Below, one piece after another: positions 29,320 through 38,198 of a DNA stretch of 64,000 bases. The notes under the pieces are model-generated. The model was not told the origin of the DNA, did no database searches, and saw only the letters and a list, made by a program, of their open reading frames with translations. The stretch is taken from NCBI RefSeq assembly GCF_026020075.1, contig NZ_CP102772.1, positions 4,864,501-4,928,500 of the forward strand. The letters run 5' to 3'. Each line of letters opens with the position of its first letter. Positions within the stretch are counted from its first letter, which is position 1. A program made the translations under genes and the position numbers. The stretch comes from Bosea sp. NBC_00550 (lineage in GTDB: Bacteria; Pseudomonadota; Alphaproteobacteria; Rhizobiales; Beijerinckiaceae).

Positions 29320-30504
29320 TCACGCGACTTCGCCGGGCTTGAGGCCGACGAGTTCGGCATAGCGCTCCGAATCCGTCGCTCCTTCCGTGTTGACGAGGAA
29401 GACGCGGGAATCGCCATCGAGCTTGAGCGCGGCGCGCGCCTGCGGGTTGCGCAACGCCGCGAGCAGCCCGGCGAGGCCGGCACCGCCGCTCTCGCCGGCG
29501 ACGATGGCCGGATCGCCGGCTGCGGGGCGGGCGAGGCGGTTCATCGCCTCGACAGCGTCCGCATCCTCCGCCGTCAGGAAGGCGTCGGCGGCGCGGTAGA
29601 GCACGCGCAACGCCAGCGGCGAGGGCTCGTAGCATTCGAGCATCGCCATCACAGTCGGCTCGCCATGGGCGATCTTCACCGGCCGGCCCTGTCGCGCGGC
29701 CTCGAAGATGCAGGCCGCCCGCGACGGCTCGACCACGGTGAAGAACGGCCTGTCCTCGCCGAAGGCGGTCAGCATCTGCGCGGCGAGCGCGGCGGCGATG
29801 CCGCCGACGCCGGCCTGCACGAAGACATGGGTCGGCCGCGCCGGCATCTCAGCCAGCGCCTCGCGGGCGATCGCCGTATAGCCCTGCATCACCAGGCCGG
29901 GGATACGCTGATAGCCGTCCCAGGAGGTGTCGGAGACGATGGTCCAGCCGCGCTCCGTTGCGACGCGGGTCGCCTCGACCACTGAATCGTCATAGGTGCC
30001 GGCGACGCGCACCATCTCCGCGCCGAAGCGGGCGATGGCGGCGACGCGCTCGTCGCTGACGCCGCCATGCACGAAGATCACAGCCTTCGCGCCGAGCAGC
30101 TGTGCCCCCTGCGCCACCGAGCGGCCGTGATTGCCGTCGGTCGCGCAGGCAAAGGTCATCCCGGCCGCCACGGAACGGACGGCGGGGTCGTTCATGTCCG
30201 CGTCGCTCAACGGGCGGCCGAGCTTTTCGGACGCCGCTTCCAGAGCCAGCCGGATCACCGCATAGGCGCCGCCGAGCGCCTTGAAACTGCCGAGGCCGAG
30301 CCGCTGGCCTTCGTCCTTGATGAACAGCGCCCCGATTCCGAGCGCGGCTGCGAGGCCGGGCAGGTCATGGAGCGGTGTCGGCACATGGTTCGGGCGTTCG
30401 GCCAGATGCGCCTCGATCGCGTCCGCCCCGGCCGGGCCCAGCGTCTCGACATCCTTCGGATGAAGCGCGGAACGGTAATCGCGATGGCGGTTAAGCAGGA
30501 ACAT
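29320..30504 (-). CDS. dpaL: Diaminopropionate ammonia-lyase
   Basis: 394 residues, fold type II PLP enzyme converting 2,3-diaminopropionate to pyruvate and ammonia. The PLP lysine is in GLGSFKALGGAYAV (about 77). ACATDGNHGRSVAQGA, AGVGGIAAALAAQM and AGESGGAGLAGLLAAL are the cofactor phosphate loops typical of DpaL rather than threonine deaminase. ATG 30504 follows GCGAGG. It is divergent from an Lrp-type regulator 102 bp away, which is the likely controller. Confidence 0.9.
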   Translation of the reverse strand: MFLLNRHRDYRSALHPKDVETLGPAGADAIEAHLAERPNHVPTPLHDLPGLAAALGIGALFIKDEGQRLGLGSFKALGGAYAVIRLALEAASEKLGRPLSDADMNDPAVRSVAAGMTFACATDGNHGRSVAQGAQLLGAKAVIFVHGGVSDERVAAIARFGAEMVRVAGTYDDSVVEATRVATERGWTIVSDTSWDGYQRIPGLVMQGYTAIAREALAEMPARPTHVFVQAGVGGIAAALAAQMLTAFGEDRPFFTVVEPSRAACIFEAARQGRPVKIAHGEPTVMAMLECYEPSPLALRVLYRAADAFLTAEDADAVEAMNRLARPAAGDPAIVAGESGGAGLAGLLAALRNPQARAALKLDGDSRVFLVNTEGATDSERYAELVGLKPGEVA

Positions 30505-30606
30505 GTCGGCCTCGCTGGAGCGGATCGTGAATGAATATTGCAATCCAGGCGAAAAAGGCGCCGGAATTACAGCCCTCGGACGCAAGTTTGTTTCTCGGGA
30601 CGTTCA

Positions 30607-31086
30607 ATGCCAGCGCCGGCCGCTTATGATCTCGACGCCTTCGACCGGGCGATCCTCGTCATCCTGCAGCAGGACAACACGACGCCGCAGCGCGTGATCG
30701 GCGAGCGTATCAATCTCTCCGCGCCGGCCGTGCAGCGCCGCATCCGCCGGATGGAGGCGAGCGGCGTCATCCGCGCCAATGTCGCGGTCGTCGATCCCGT
30801 GGCCCTCGGTCATCCCATCACGCTCTTCGTCGAGATCGAGCTCGTGAGCGAGACGGCGGTGGACATCGACGCTGCCAAGAGCGCCTTCATCGCCGCGCCC
30901 GAGGTGCAGCAATGCTACTACGTCACCGGCGAGGTCGATTTCATGCTGGTGGTGCTGGTGCCGAGCATGACGGCCTATGAGGCGCTCACGCGCCGGCTCT
31001 TCTTCGCCAACCCCAACATCCGCAAGTTCCGCAGCTTCGTCGCCATGGACCGGGTCAAGACGGGGCTGGCCGTGCCAATCCCGTAG
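30607..31086 (+). CDS. Lrp/AsnC-family transcriptional regulator
   Basis: 159 residues. The N-terminal helix-turn-helix (FDRAILVILQQDNTTPQRVIGERINLSAPAVQRRI) is at about 10-45. The C-terminal RAM effector domain (75-150) includes VQQCYYVTGEVDFMLVV. It probably senses an amino acid and controls the divergent dpaL-GST-MFS unit. The promoter gap includes the short palindrome ATTGCAAT at 30537-30544, a possible half of a binding site. An upstream in-frame ATG (30538) is less likely because its extension is Arg-rich and crosses the promoter. Confidence 0.9.
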   Translation: MPAPAAYDLDAFDRAILVILQQDNTTPQRVIGERINLSAPAVQRRIRRMEASGVIRANVAVVDPVALGHPITLFVEIELVSETAVDIDAAKSAFIAAPEVQQCYYVTGEVDFMLVVLVPSMTAYEALTRRLFFANPNIRKFRSFVAMDRVKTGLAVPIP

Positions 31087-31192
31087 CGGCTCCGCGGCGG
31101 GTGCAGGCGCGGTATCGCCATGGCGTCTTGTTCTGGCCTCTCCGATATGCGACCGCGAGCGGACGTGACGAACGAGCCTGACGGGCCTTGCC

Positions 31193-32992
31193 GTGATCAC
31201 CGTGAAAGCCTCCGAAGCCGCAGCCGGGGCGGGCGATGCGCCGCAGGGCTGGCGCGCGCTCATCCGATCGAGCGAGATCGGCATCGTCGTGCTGGCCTCC
31301 GTCGTCGGCGTCTTCGCCGGGCTGATCGTGCTGGCGATGTCCTTCACGACGCAACTCCTGCATGAGCTGATCTTCGGGCTGGCCGCAGGGCAGCGCCTTT
31401 CGATCACCACGACGATACCGCCCTGGCGCGCAATCGTCGGCCCCGTGCTCGGCGGCTTCGCCATGGGCCTGGCGTCCTGGCTGTTCTTCCGCCGTCGCAA
31501 GCAGCCGATCGACCCGATCGAGGCCAATGCGCTGCATGGCGGGCGGATGTCGCTGCGCGACAGCGCCTTCGTCGCGCTCCAGACCATGGGCTCCAGCGGC
31601 GCCGGCGCCTCGGTCGGGCTCGAAGCCGGCTATACCCAGGCGGCGAGCGGGCTGGCCTCCCATATCGGCCGCCGCTTCCGCCTGCGCCGGGCGGATATGC
31701 GCCTGATGGTCGGCTGTGCCGCGGGCGGCGCCATCGGCGCGGCCTTCGATGCGCCGCTGACCGGCGCCTTCTACGCCTTCGAACTGATCCTCGGCAGCTA
31801 TTCGATCGCGGCCTTCGTGCCGGTAATGGCCGCGACCTTCATGGCGACGGTGACGCATAGCCTGCTCGCCCCGTCGCTGCTCGCGGTCGAGGTGCCGCCG
31901 ATCGGTTCGATCCTGGTGTCAGACCTGCCCCTCGTCGTCCTGCTCGGTGCCGCCTGCGGCCTCGTCGGCATCGTCGTCATGCGCGCCGCCGCCTTCGTCG
32001 AGGCAGGATTCCGGCGTTCGCGCATCCCGACCTGGCTGCGGCCGGCCTTCGGCGGGCTCGTCGTCGGGGCGCTGGCGATCTGGAACCCCTCGGTGTTCTC
32101 GGCCGGCCACGGCGCCATCAACCTCTACCTCGGCATCGATGCGAGCCTGCTGCTGCTGGCGCTCGTGCTCGTCGCCAAGGCGCTGGCCTCCTCGGTGTCG
32201 ATCGGCTCCGGCTTCCGCGGCGGCCTGTTCTTCGCGTCGCTGCTGCTCGGGGTGCTGACGGGGCGTCTCTTCATCGGCGTGCTGACGCTCGGCTTTCCGA
32301 ACCTCGCAGGGCACGAGACGCTGTTCGCGCTGGTCGGAATGAGCTCGCTTGCGGTCTCGATCGTCGGCGGGCCCATGACCATGACGCTGCTCGCGCTCGA
32401 GATGACCGGCGATCTCAAGCTGACGCTCGCCGTCGTCGGCGCGGCCGGCGCGGCTTCGCTGGTCACGCGCCGCCTGTTCGGCTTCTCCTTCGCGACCTGG
32501 CGCTTCCATCTGCGCGGCGAGAGTATCCGCGGCGCCCATGACGTCGGCTGGATGCGCGAGTTGACGGCCGGCAGCATGATGCGCATCGAGGTGCCGAAGA
32601 TCGCCGCCGATGCCACCATCGCCGAAGCCCGGCTGAAATATCCGCCGGGCTCGACCAATTATCTCGTCGCGGTCGGCCCGGGCGACGCCTATGCCGGCAT
32701 GGTGCCGCCCGGCGCCCTCTACGAGCCCGATCCGGGGCTGGACGAGGAGGCGGCGGCCGAGCCCGCTCCGCGCACGGTGCGGCACCTCCTGCGCAATCCC
32801 GACAGGATGCTGCTGGCCGACATGTCGGTGCGCGATACGCTGAAGCTCTTCGACGAAGCCGAGAGCGAAGCCCTCCCGGTCGTCGCCGACCGCGAGAAGC
32901 GCCGCCTCGTCGGCATCCTCAGCGAGGCGCACGCGATCAAGCGCTACAGCGACGAGATCAGCCGCCGCAACCGCGAGCTGACCGGCGAGTAG
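31193..32992 (+). CDS. Divergent ClC-family channel/transporter with C-terminal CBS pair
   Basis: 599 residues: about eleven membrane segments (30-430), then two CBS domains (about 455-595). ClC landmarks are present but altered. The GREGP filter loop reads GLEAG (about 142-146, the Glu retained), the following FDAPLTGAFYAFELI matches the ClC helix after the filter, and GSGxPGGxFxP reads GSGFRGGLFFAS. Anion specificity may therefore differ from model ClCs. The start is GTG 31193; a second in-frame GTG at 31202 is possible. Confidence 0.85.
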   Translation: MITVKASEAAAGAGDAPQGWRALIRSSEIGIVVLASVVGVFAGLIVLAMSFTTQLLHELIFGLAAGQRLSITTTIPPWRAIVGPVLGGFAMGLASWLFFRRRKQPIDPIEANALHGGRMSLRDSAFVALQTMGSSGAGASVGLEAGYTQAASGLASHIGRRFRLRRADMRLMVGCAAGGAIGAAFDAPLTGAFYAFELILGSYSIAAFVPVMAATFMATVTHSLLAPSLLAVEVPPIGSILVSDLPLVVLLGAACGLVGIVVMRAAAFVEAGFRRSRIPTWLRPAFGGLVVGALAIWNPSVFSAGHGAINLYLGIDASLLLLALVLVAKALASSVSIGSGFRGGLFFASLLLGVLTGRLFIGVLTLGFPNLAGHETLFALVGMSSLAVSIVGGPMTMTLLALEMTGDLKLTLAVVGAAGAASLVTRRLFGFSFATWRFHLRGESIRGAHDVGWMRELTAGSMMRIEVPKIAADATIAEARLKYPPGSTNYLVAVGPGDAYAGMVPPGALYEPDPGLDEEAAAEPAPRTVRHLLRNPDRMLLADMSVRDTLKLFDEAESEALPVVADREKRRLVGILSEAHAIKRYSDEISRRNRELTGE

Positions 32993-33036
32993 CCGTCTCT
33001 TACCGGGAGGCTTCCAGGCTTTCTCAGGAACGCGCG

Positions 33037-33132
33037 GTCATCCCGGGCTTGACCCGGGAGACATGCCGGAGCGCTGCCGGTGAAGCTTCAGCCATGGATC
33101 CCGGATCATCGCTTCGCTCCGTCCGGGATGAC
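33037..33132. repeat. Intergenic palindromic repeat, copy B1
   Basis: 96 bp bounded by perfect 10-bp inverted ends GTCATCCCGG and CCGGGATGAC, with an inner ATGGATCCCGGATC shared with copy B2 at 36090-36195. It lies between two convergent genes. Confidence 0.8.
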
Positions 33133-33157
33133 ACGCATTTTTGTAGCGTCGTGGAAT

Positions 33158-33670
33158 CTACGAACGGAGTTCCACGCTCGTAACAAGCCGCCAGTCGGCG
33201 ATCGCGATATCCTGTCCCGAGGTCACGATGCCGATGCGGTCGAAGTGGATCATGCGTCCCGCGAGTCGCGCCTGTACCTCCGCGATCGCCGCTGCCTTGG
33301 CTGGCGCCTCGACCGGCCCGTAGAGCAGCGAGACATGCGGCATGAAGCTGTCGAGACCCTCGGGGTCGAGCGCGCGCTTCAGCCTCGCCAGCGGCGGCGA
33401 GACGGCAAAGCGCGCATAGAAGGAGCGGAAGAAGGCCTCGCTTCCCTCGACCATCGCGACGGCCTCCGAGAAGGCCGGGACCGTCTCCGCTGCCGCCGCT
33501 GCCGCGCGTTCCAGCGCGGCGGGCGGCAGCTCCGTGTCACCTTGCAGCGTCAGATGCGGCGCGAAAAATGGGGTCCCGAAGCGCCCCGACAATTCGCCGA
33601 CGAGCCCCGTCAGCATGGCCTCGTCGGCCGGCGATGGCATGAGCCAGAGAGAATGTATCCGCGCTGTCAT
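33158..33670 (-). CDS. 2H phosphoesterase (2'-5' RNA ligase / cyclic phosphodiesterase-like)
   Basis: 170 residues with the two HxT/S motifs of the 2H superfamily: PHLTLQG near residue 40 and PHVSLLYG near 121, each starting a strand. Members hydrolyse 2',3'-cyclic phosphates or ligate RNA; the length and layout resemble plant and fungal cyclic phosphodiesterases. ATG 33670 starts the conserved region; the frame continuing to 33769 crosses the divergent ABC promoter. The natural substrate is not known. Confidence 0.8.
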   Translation of the reverse strand: MTARIHSLWLMPSPADEAMLTGLVGELSGRFGTPFFAPHLTLQGDTELPPAALERAAAAAAETVPAFSEAVAMVEGSEAFFRSFYARFAVSPPLARLKRALDPEGLDSFMPHVSLLYGPVEAPAKAAAIAEVQARLAGRMIHFDRIGIVTSGQDIAIADWRLVTSVELRS

Positions 33671-33738
33671 CCAAGTTTCACAAAGCTCTTGCACATAGTG
33701 CGCCCCGTACGTAATGTTTATTTCAATCGGGTCGGTCA

Positions 33739-33756
33739 ATGGAAGAAAAATTCCAT
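33739..33756. promoter_or_regulatory. Inverted repeat in the promoter of the ABC importer operon
   Basis: Arms ATGGAA and TTCCAT surround GAAAAA. It is AT-rich and lies 37 bp before the preferred TTG start of the ATPase gene, in the divergent gap with the 2H phosphoesterase gene. It is a candidate operator. Alternatively the ATG inside it could be an earlier start. Confidence 0.4.
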
Positions 33757-33792
33757 TATCCGGCAACAAAAACGAAGTGGGGAGTAGGCGCC

Positions 33793-34908
33793 TTGCAGCC
33801 GGTAACGCAAGCCAGAACGGGCAGTGGCGCGGCCATCGGCGTGCGCGGTCTCAAGGTCGCCTATGGCGGCACGCGCGTGCTCCATGGCATCGATCTGGAC
33901 TTCACGCCCGGCAGCTTCACGGCGCTCCTCGGCTCCTCCGGCTGCGGCAAGACCACGCTGCTGCGCTCGCTCTCCGGCTTCGTCCCGGTCGAGTCCGGCT
34001 CGATCATCGTGGGCGGCAAGGATGTCGCCGGTCAGCCGCCGGAAAAGCGCGGCATGGCGATGGTCTTCCAGTCCTATGCGCTCTGGCCGCACATGACCGT
34101 GCTGCAGAACATCGGCTACGGCCTCAAGCTGCGCGGCAAGTCGAAGGCCGAGATCGCCGCCAAGGTCGGCGAGATGCTGAATTTCCTCGGGCTCGCCGGC
34201 TATGAGGACCGCAAGGTCACGGCGCTCTCCGGCGGCCAGCGCCAGCGTGTTGCCCTCGGCCGCGCGCTCGCCATCGATCCCGGCATCCTGCTGCTCGACG
34301 AGCCGCTCTCCAATCTCGACGCCAAGATCCGCATGACGATGCGCCACGAGATCCGCTCCATCCAGCAGCGTCTCGGGCTGACGGCGGTCCATGTCACCCA
34401 TGACCGCGAGGAGGCCATGACCATGGCCGACCGGCTCGTCATCATGCAGGCCGGCCACATCGCCCAGGTCGGCACGCCGGAAGAGGTCTACGACCGCCCG
34501 GCCAGCGCCTTCGTCGCGAATTTCATGGGCGCGGAGAACGTGCTGCCGCTGCGTGTCGAGCGTGGCGACGGCCATGCCGCGGTCGCGGCCGGCGACGCGC
34601 GCACGACGCTTGCCGGCGAAGCCGCCTCCGCGCTGCCGGCCGGCGACGCGCTCGCCTATTTCCGCGACGACGTCGCGAGCCTCGACGCGCTTGATGCGCC
34701 GGCTGCGGGAGGCGATCTCGTCGTGCCCGGCACCATCGCCGCACGCGCCTATCCCGGTGGCATCTACCGCTACAAGGTGGAAGCCGCCGGCCGCCAGATC
34801 ACGGTCGACGATCTCGGCCGTCACGAACTCGGAACGAAGGTTGGGCTGCGCATTCCGCTGCAGCGCCTTCACATCTTCCCGGCGACCGAGGCCGGGATTG
34901 CCGCCTGA
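33793..34908 (+). CDS. ABC importer ATPase with TOBE domain (Fe/polyamine/AEP type)
   Basis: 371 residues. Walker A GSSGCGKTTLLRS, Q loop MVFQSYALWPHM, signature LSGGQRQRVALGRAL, Walker B ILLLDEPLSNLD and switch HVTHDREEAM are all present, followed by a TOBE-type C-terminus (about 270-360). It energises uptake with the binding protein and two permeases that follow. I prefer TTG 33793, which has GGGGAG eight bases upstream; the frame also allows ATG 33739, but the sequence between is AT-rich and palindromic. Substrate candidates are a polyamine, Fe(III) or 2-aminoethylphosphonate. Confidence 0.85.
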   Translation: MQPVTQARTGSGAAIGVRGLKVAYGGTRVLHGIDLDFTPGSFTALLGSSGCGKTTLLRSLSGFVPVESGSIIVGGKDVAGQPPEKRGMAMVFQSYALWPHMTVLQNIGYGLKLRGKSKAEIAAKVGEMLNFLGLAGYEDRKVTALSGGQRQRVALGRALAIDPGILLLDEPLSNLDAKIRMTMRHEIRSIQQRLGLTAVHVTHDREEAMTMADRLVIMQAGHIAQVGTPEEVYDRPASAFVANFMGAENVLPLRVERGDGHAAVAAGDARTTLAGEAASALPAGDALAYFRDDVASLDALDAPAAGGDLVVPGTIAARAYPGGIYRYKVEAAGRQITVDDLGRHELGTKVGLRIPLQRLHIFPATEAGIAA

Positions 34909-34923
34909 CAGGGAGTCAGACAC

Positions 34924-36054
34924 ATGCGCATCATCACGCTTGCCTGCTCGCTCGCTGCGCTGATCGTGGCTTCGCCGCTATCCGCGCAGACCCTCAACGT
35001 CGCCTCCGCGGGCGACCAGAACATGGTCGATTACGTCAAGGACTATCTCGGGCCGATGTTCGAGAAGGCCCATCCCGGCGTGAAGGTCGTCTCGGTCGGC
35101 ACCGGCCCGGGCGATTCCGGCTCGCAGAAGATCTACGAGAAGCTCGATGCCCAGAAGGGCGCGGGCGCGACCGATTTCGACGTGCTCGTCATTCACCAGA
35201 AGGCCGCCGGCCAGATGGTCAAGGAAGGGCTGCTGAACAAGTACACGGCCAATGTCGAGACGGCCAAGCTCGCCACCGGCGACGCCGCCAAGAACGCGCT
35301 CGGGACCGATGTGAGCGGCTTCGTCATCCCCATGTTCCAGTCGCAGACCGCGCTCGCCTACAATGCCGACATGGTCAAGACGCCGCCGGCGACCTTCGCC
35401 GAGCTTGCCGACTGGGCCAAGAAGAACCCGAAGCAGTTCGGCTATAACGGCATCAAGGGCGGCATGTCCGGCGTCTCCTTCGTCGCCGGCTGGGTCTATG
35501 CCTTCGGCGGCGACGCCGACAAGCTGATCCAGGGCCCCTATGACGCCAACACCAAGGCGGGCTGGGACAAGGCCTTCGGCGAGCTGAAGGAGTTCAACAA
35601 GAACGCCGTCATCACCCCCGGAAACGCCGGCACGCTCGACATGCTGAACCGCGGCGAGATCGCGATCGGCCCGGTCTGGGTCGACATGTTCTATTCCTGG
35701 CAGGCCGACGGCAAGCTGCCGCCGAACATGAAGCTGAAGCTCGTCTCGCCCGGCATGCCCGGCCAGCCGATGTATTACGCGGTTCCCGAGAAGTCGGCCC
35801 AGAAGAAGCTGGCCGAGGCCTTCATCGCGCTCGCCACCAGCCCGCAGGTCCAGGCCGACGGCATCGTCAAGAAGTTCAACTGGTATCCGGGCATCGATGC
35901 CAAGAACCTCGAAGGCAAGCTCGACAAGGCCGCCTGGGACAAGCTCTTCACCGACGTCACGCCGGCCGAGCTCGCCAAGAACGGCAAGCCCTTCCCGATC
36001 GCGCCCTACTTCAACGACATCCTCGAGGGCTACGAGAAGAAGGTCGCGAACTGA
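34924..36054 (+). CDS. Periplasmic solute-binding protein (family 1 ABC type)
   Basis: 376 residues. A Sec signal peptide (about 1-22) ends PLSAQT. The mature protein has the type II binding-protein layout: DFDVLVIHQKAAGQMVKEGLL, IPMFQSQTALAYNADMV and GEIAIGPVWVDMFYSW. It captures the substrate for the ATPase/permease set. Spacing to the ATPase gene is 15 bp with GGGAG before the ATG. A 171-bp gap containing a palindromic repeat separates it from the permeases, which may give it higher expression than them. Confidence 0.87.
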   Translation: MRIITLACSLAALIVASPLSAQTLNVASAGDQNMVDYVKDYLGPMFEKAHPGVKVVSVGTGPGDSGSQKIYEKLDAQKGAGATDFDVLVIHQKAAGQMVKEGLLNKYTANVETAKLATGDAAKNALGTDVSGFVIPMFQSQTALAYNADMVKTPPATFAELADWAKKNPKQFGYNGIKGGMSGVSFVAGWVYAFGGDADKLIQGPYDANTKAGWDKAFGELKEFNKNAVITPGNAGTLDMLNRGEIAIGPVWVDMFYSWQADGKLPPNMKLKLVSPGMPGQPMYYAVPEKSAQKKLAEAFIALATSPQVQADGIVKKFNWYPGIDAKNLEGKLDKAAWDKLFTDVTPAELAKNGKPFPIAPYFNDILEGYEKKVAN

Positions 36055-36089
36055 GGTTCGCCTTGCGGGATGGCGCGTGGAAACACCGC

Positions 36090-36195
36090 GTCATCCCGGA
36101 CGTAGCGAAGCGGAGATCCGGGATCCATCCTGGAACTCCGCAGCCCCCCGATGGATCCCGGATCGGCGCCGCTCGCGCGGCTTGTCCGGGATGAC
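36090..36195. repeat. Intergenic palindromic repeat, copy B2
   Basis: 106 bp with the same perfect ends as copy B1 (GTCATCCCGG / CCGGGATGAC), here between the binding-protein and permease genes of one operon. It can form a large hairpin in the mRNA and may stabilise or attenuate the transcript. Confidence 0.8.
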
Positions 36196-36225
36196 GGCGC
36201 AGAGCTTCAGGAGCGGTCGCGCAGA

Positions 36226-37062
36226 ATGTCCCTTTCCCAACGCAATCTCGCCCTGCTGCTGATCGCGCCGGGGCTCGCCCTCGTCGCGGCGCTGTTCCTC
36301 TATCCGCTCTGCTTCTCGCTGATCTCGGCCTTCACCGGCCCCCAGGGCGGCTTCTCGCTGCAGGCCTTCGCCAAGGCCTATGAGCTCTACTCCGGCGATA
36401 TCGTCTTCACCGTCATCATCGTGCTCGCGTCCTGCCTGCTGACTGCGCTCGCCGCCATCGTCATCGCCGGCACGCTGACGCTGGGCGAGAACCGCATCAT
36501 TGTCGGCACGTTGAAAGCGCTTTATCGCTGGCCGCTCTTCATCCCCTTCATCGTCGCGGCGCAGTGCATGCGCACCTTCCTCGCCAAGAACGGGCTGATG
36601 AACAACACCTTCGTCTCGCTCGGCCTGATGGAGCCGCTGCAGGCGGTGAGCTTCCTCGACTGGCGCGGCATCATCGCGACCTTCGTCTGGAAGCAGACGC
36701 CCTTCGTCGCGCTGCTGCTCGCCGGCGCGCTCGCCTCGCTCGACCGCGCGACGCTGGAGGCCGGCCGCAATCTCGGCGCCTCGCGCATGCGCGTCCTCAT
36801 CGAGCTCGCCTTGCCGCAGGTGATGCCGCAGCTCCTCGTCGCGCTCGTCCTCTCCTTCGTGACGATGCTCTCGGTGCTCTCGGTGCCGATGATGGTGTCG
36901 GGCTCGCAGCCGACGATGCTGACCGTGGACATGGCCTTCCGCATCAACGCCTATGGCGACTACGCCACGGCCAATGCGCTCGGCGTCATCACCTATCTGA
37001 TCTCGGCCGGCGCGGCGATCATCTACCTCAAGCGCGGCATGGCCAAGGAGGGCACGCCATGA
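36226..37062 (+). CDS. ABC transporter permease 1
   Basis: 278 residues with six hydrophobic helices. The cytoplasmic EAA loop is EAGRNLGASRMRVLIELALPQVMPQ (about 182-206), where the ATPase docks. ATG 36226 has GGAG upstream; an in-frame ATG at 36151 lies inside the palindromic repeat and is rejected. The stop overlaps permease 2 by 4 bp. Confidence 0.88.
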   Translation: MSLSQRNLALLLIAPGLALVAALFLYPLCFSLISAFTGPQGGFSLQAFAKAYELYSGDIVFTVIIVLASCLLTALAAIVIAGTLTLGENRIIVGTLKALYRWPLFIPFIVAAQCMRTFLAKNGLMNNTFVSLGLMEPLQAVSFLDWRGIIATFVWKQTPFVALLLAGALASLDRATLEAGRNLGASRMRVLIELALPQVMPQLLVALVLSFVTMLSVLSVPMMVSGSQPTMLTVDMAFRINAYGDYATANALGVITYLISAGAAIIYLKRGMAKEGTP

Positions 37063-37874
37063 TGCGCGTAGCCTCGACCGCGCGTGCGACGCTCGCCGCC
37101 TTCCTGCTCATCGCCTTCGCCTTCGTCCTGATCGGCCCGCTGGCCAATCTCGCGCTCTGGTCGGTCGCCGAGCGCTGGTACACGCCCTACAAGCTGCCGG
37201 TCGTCTACGGCACGCGCTACTGGGAGCAGGTCTTCCGCCCGACCGGCGACGCCATGGCCTCGCTCGGCACCTCGGTCTGGATCGCGGTGCTGACGGTGAT
37301 CGTCGCGCTCGCGCTCTCGATCCCGGCCGGCTACGCGCTGGCACGGCTGAAGCTGCCGGCGCGCGCCTTCTTCATGGTGCTCTTCCTGCTGCCCCAGGCC
37401 TTCCCCTCGGTCGCGATCTACATCAACGTCGCGCGCGTCTTCTATCAGCTCGGCATCAACGGCACGGTCTTCGCCGTCGTGCTCGTCCACGCCGCGCACG
37501 GCCTCGTCTATTCCGTCTGGATCGCGGCAGCGGCTTTCGCGGCGGTCGACCGGGACCTCGAGCTCGCGGCCCGCAATATCGGCGCCTCGCCGCTCAAGGC
37601 CTTCTTCTCGGTGACGCTGCCGCTCGCCGCGCCCGGCATCATCGCCAGCGGCATCTTCGTCTTCCTCGAATCGCTCGACGAGTTCACCGGCACCTTCTTC
37701 GTCGGCGTGCCGCAGGTCACGACCTTGCCGCTGCTGCTCTACAATGCGGCGATGGGCGGCAATTATCAGGTCGCCTCGATCACGGCGCTGATCCTGCTCG
37801 TTCCCTCGGTGCTGTTCATGCTGTTCATCGAGCGCTTCCTGCGCGCCGACGTGCTCGCCAAGGTCGGCGCCTGA
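37059..37874 (+). CDS. ABC transporter permease 2
   Basis: 271 residues, six helices. The EAA loop is ELAARNIGASPLKAFFSVTLPLAAPGI (about 167-193). The N-terminal helix precedes a short periplasmic loop (ERWYTPYKLPVVYG). The start ATG overlaps the permease 1 stop (ATGA), with AAGGAGG upstream. Together the four genes make a complete binding-protein-dependent importer; no enzyme is co-transcribed to reveal the substrate. Confidence 0.88.
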   Translation: MMRVASTARATLAAFLLIAFAFVLIGPLANLALWSVAERWYTPYKLPVVYGTRYWEQVFRPTGDAMASLGTSVWIAVLTVIVALALSIPAGYALARLKLPARAFFMVLFLLPQAFPSVAIYINVARVFYQLGINGTVFAVVLVHAAHGLVYSVWIAAAAFAAVDRDLELAARNIGASPLKAFFSVTLPLAAPGIIASGIFVFLESLDEFTGTFFVGVPQVTTLPLLLYNAAMGGNYQVASITALILLVPSVLFMLFIERFLRADVLAKVGA

Positions 37875-37943
37875 GCGAAGGCGGACGCAAGCCCCGCCCT
37901 CGCATGTCGTGAAGCTCTGAGCGGCTAGGACCGGAACCACGGC

Positions 37944-38153
37944 GTCATTCCGGGGCGGGCGGCAGGCCCGAGCCGGAACCCATGAACGCGACATCGCTCC
38001 AGTTCGTCATGCTCGCCCTTGTGGCGAGCATCCCCGTCTTGAACAAGACGCTCGATCGGCGAAGATGTGGATGGTCGGGAAAAGCCCGACCATGACGGCA
38101 GACCCGTGTTCATGGGTTCCGGGCTCTTCGCTGACGCGAAGCCCCGGAATGAC
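37944..38153. repeat. Intergenic palindromic repeat, copy A2
   Basis: 210 bp bounded by perfect 10-bp ends GTCATTCCGG / CCGGAATGAC, filling most of the 324-bp gap between two convergent genes. The right part matches copy A1. The middle (37990-38100) is not shared with A1. No gene is seen in this gap. Confidence 0.8.
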
Positions 38154-38198
38154 GGCGTGTTTCCGTCAAAGCCCAGCAAGCTATAGGTTCGGCGGCGT

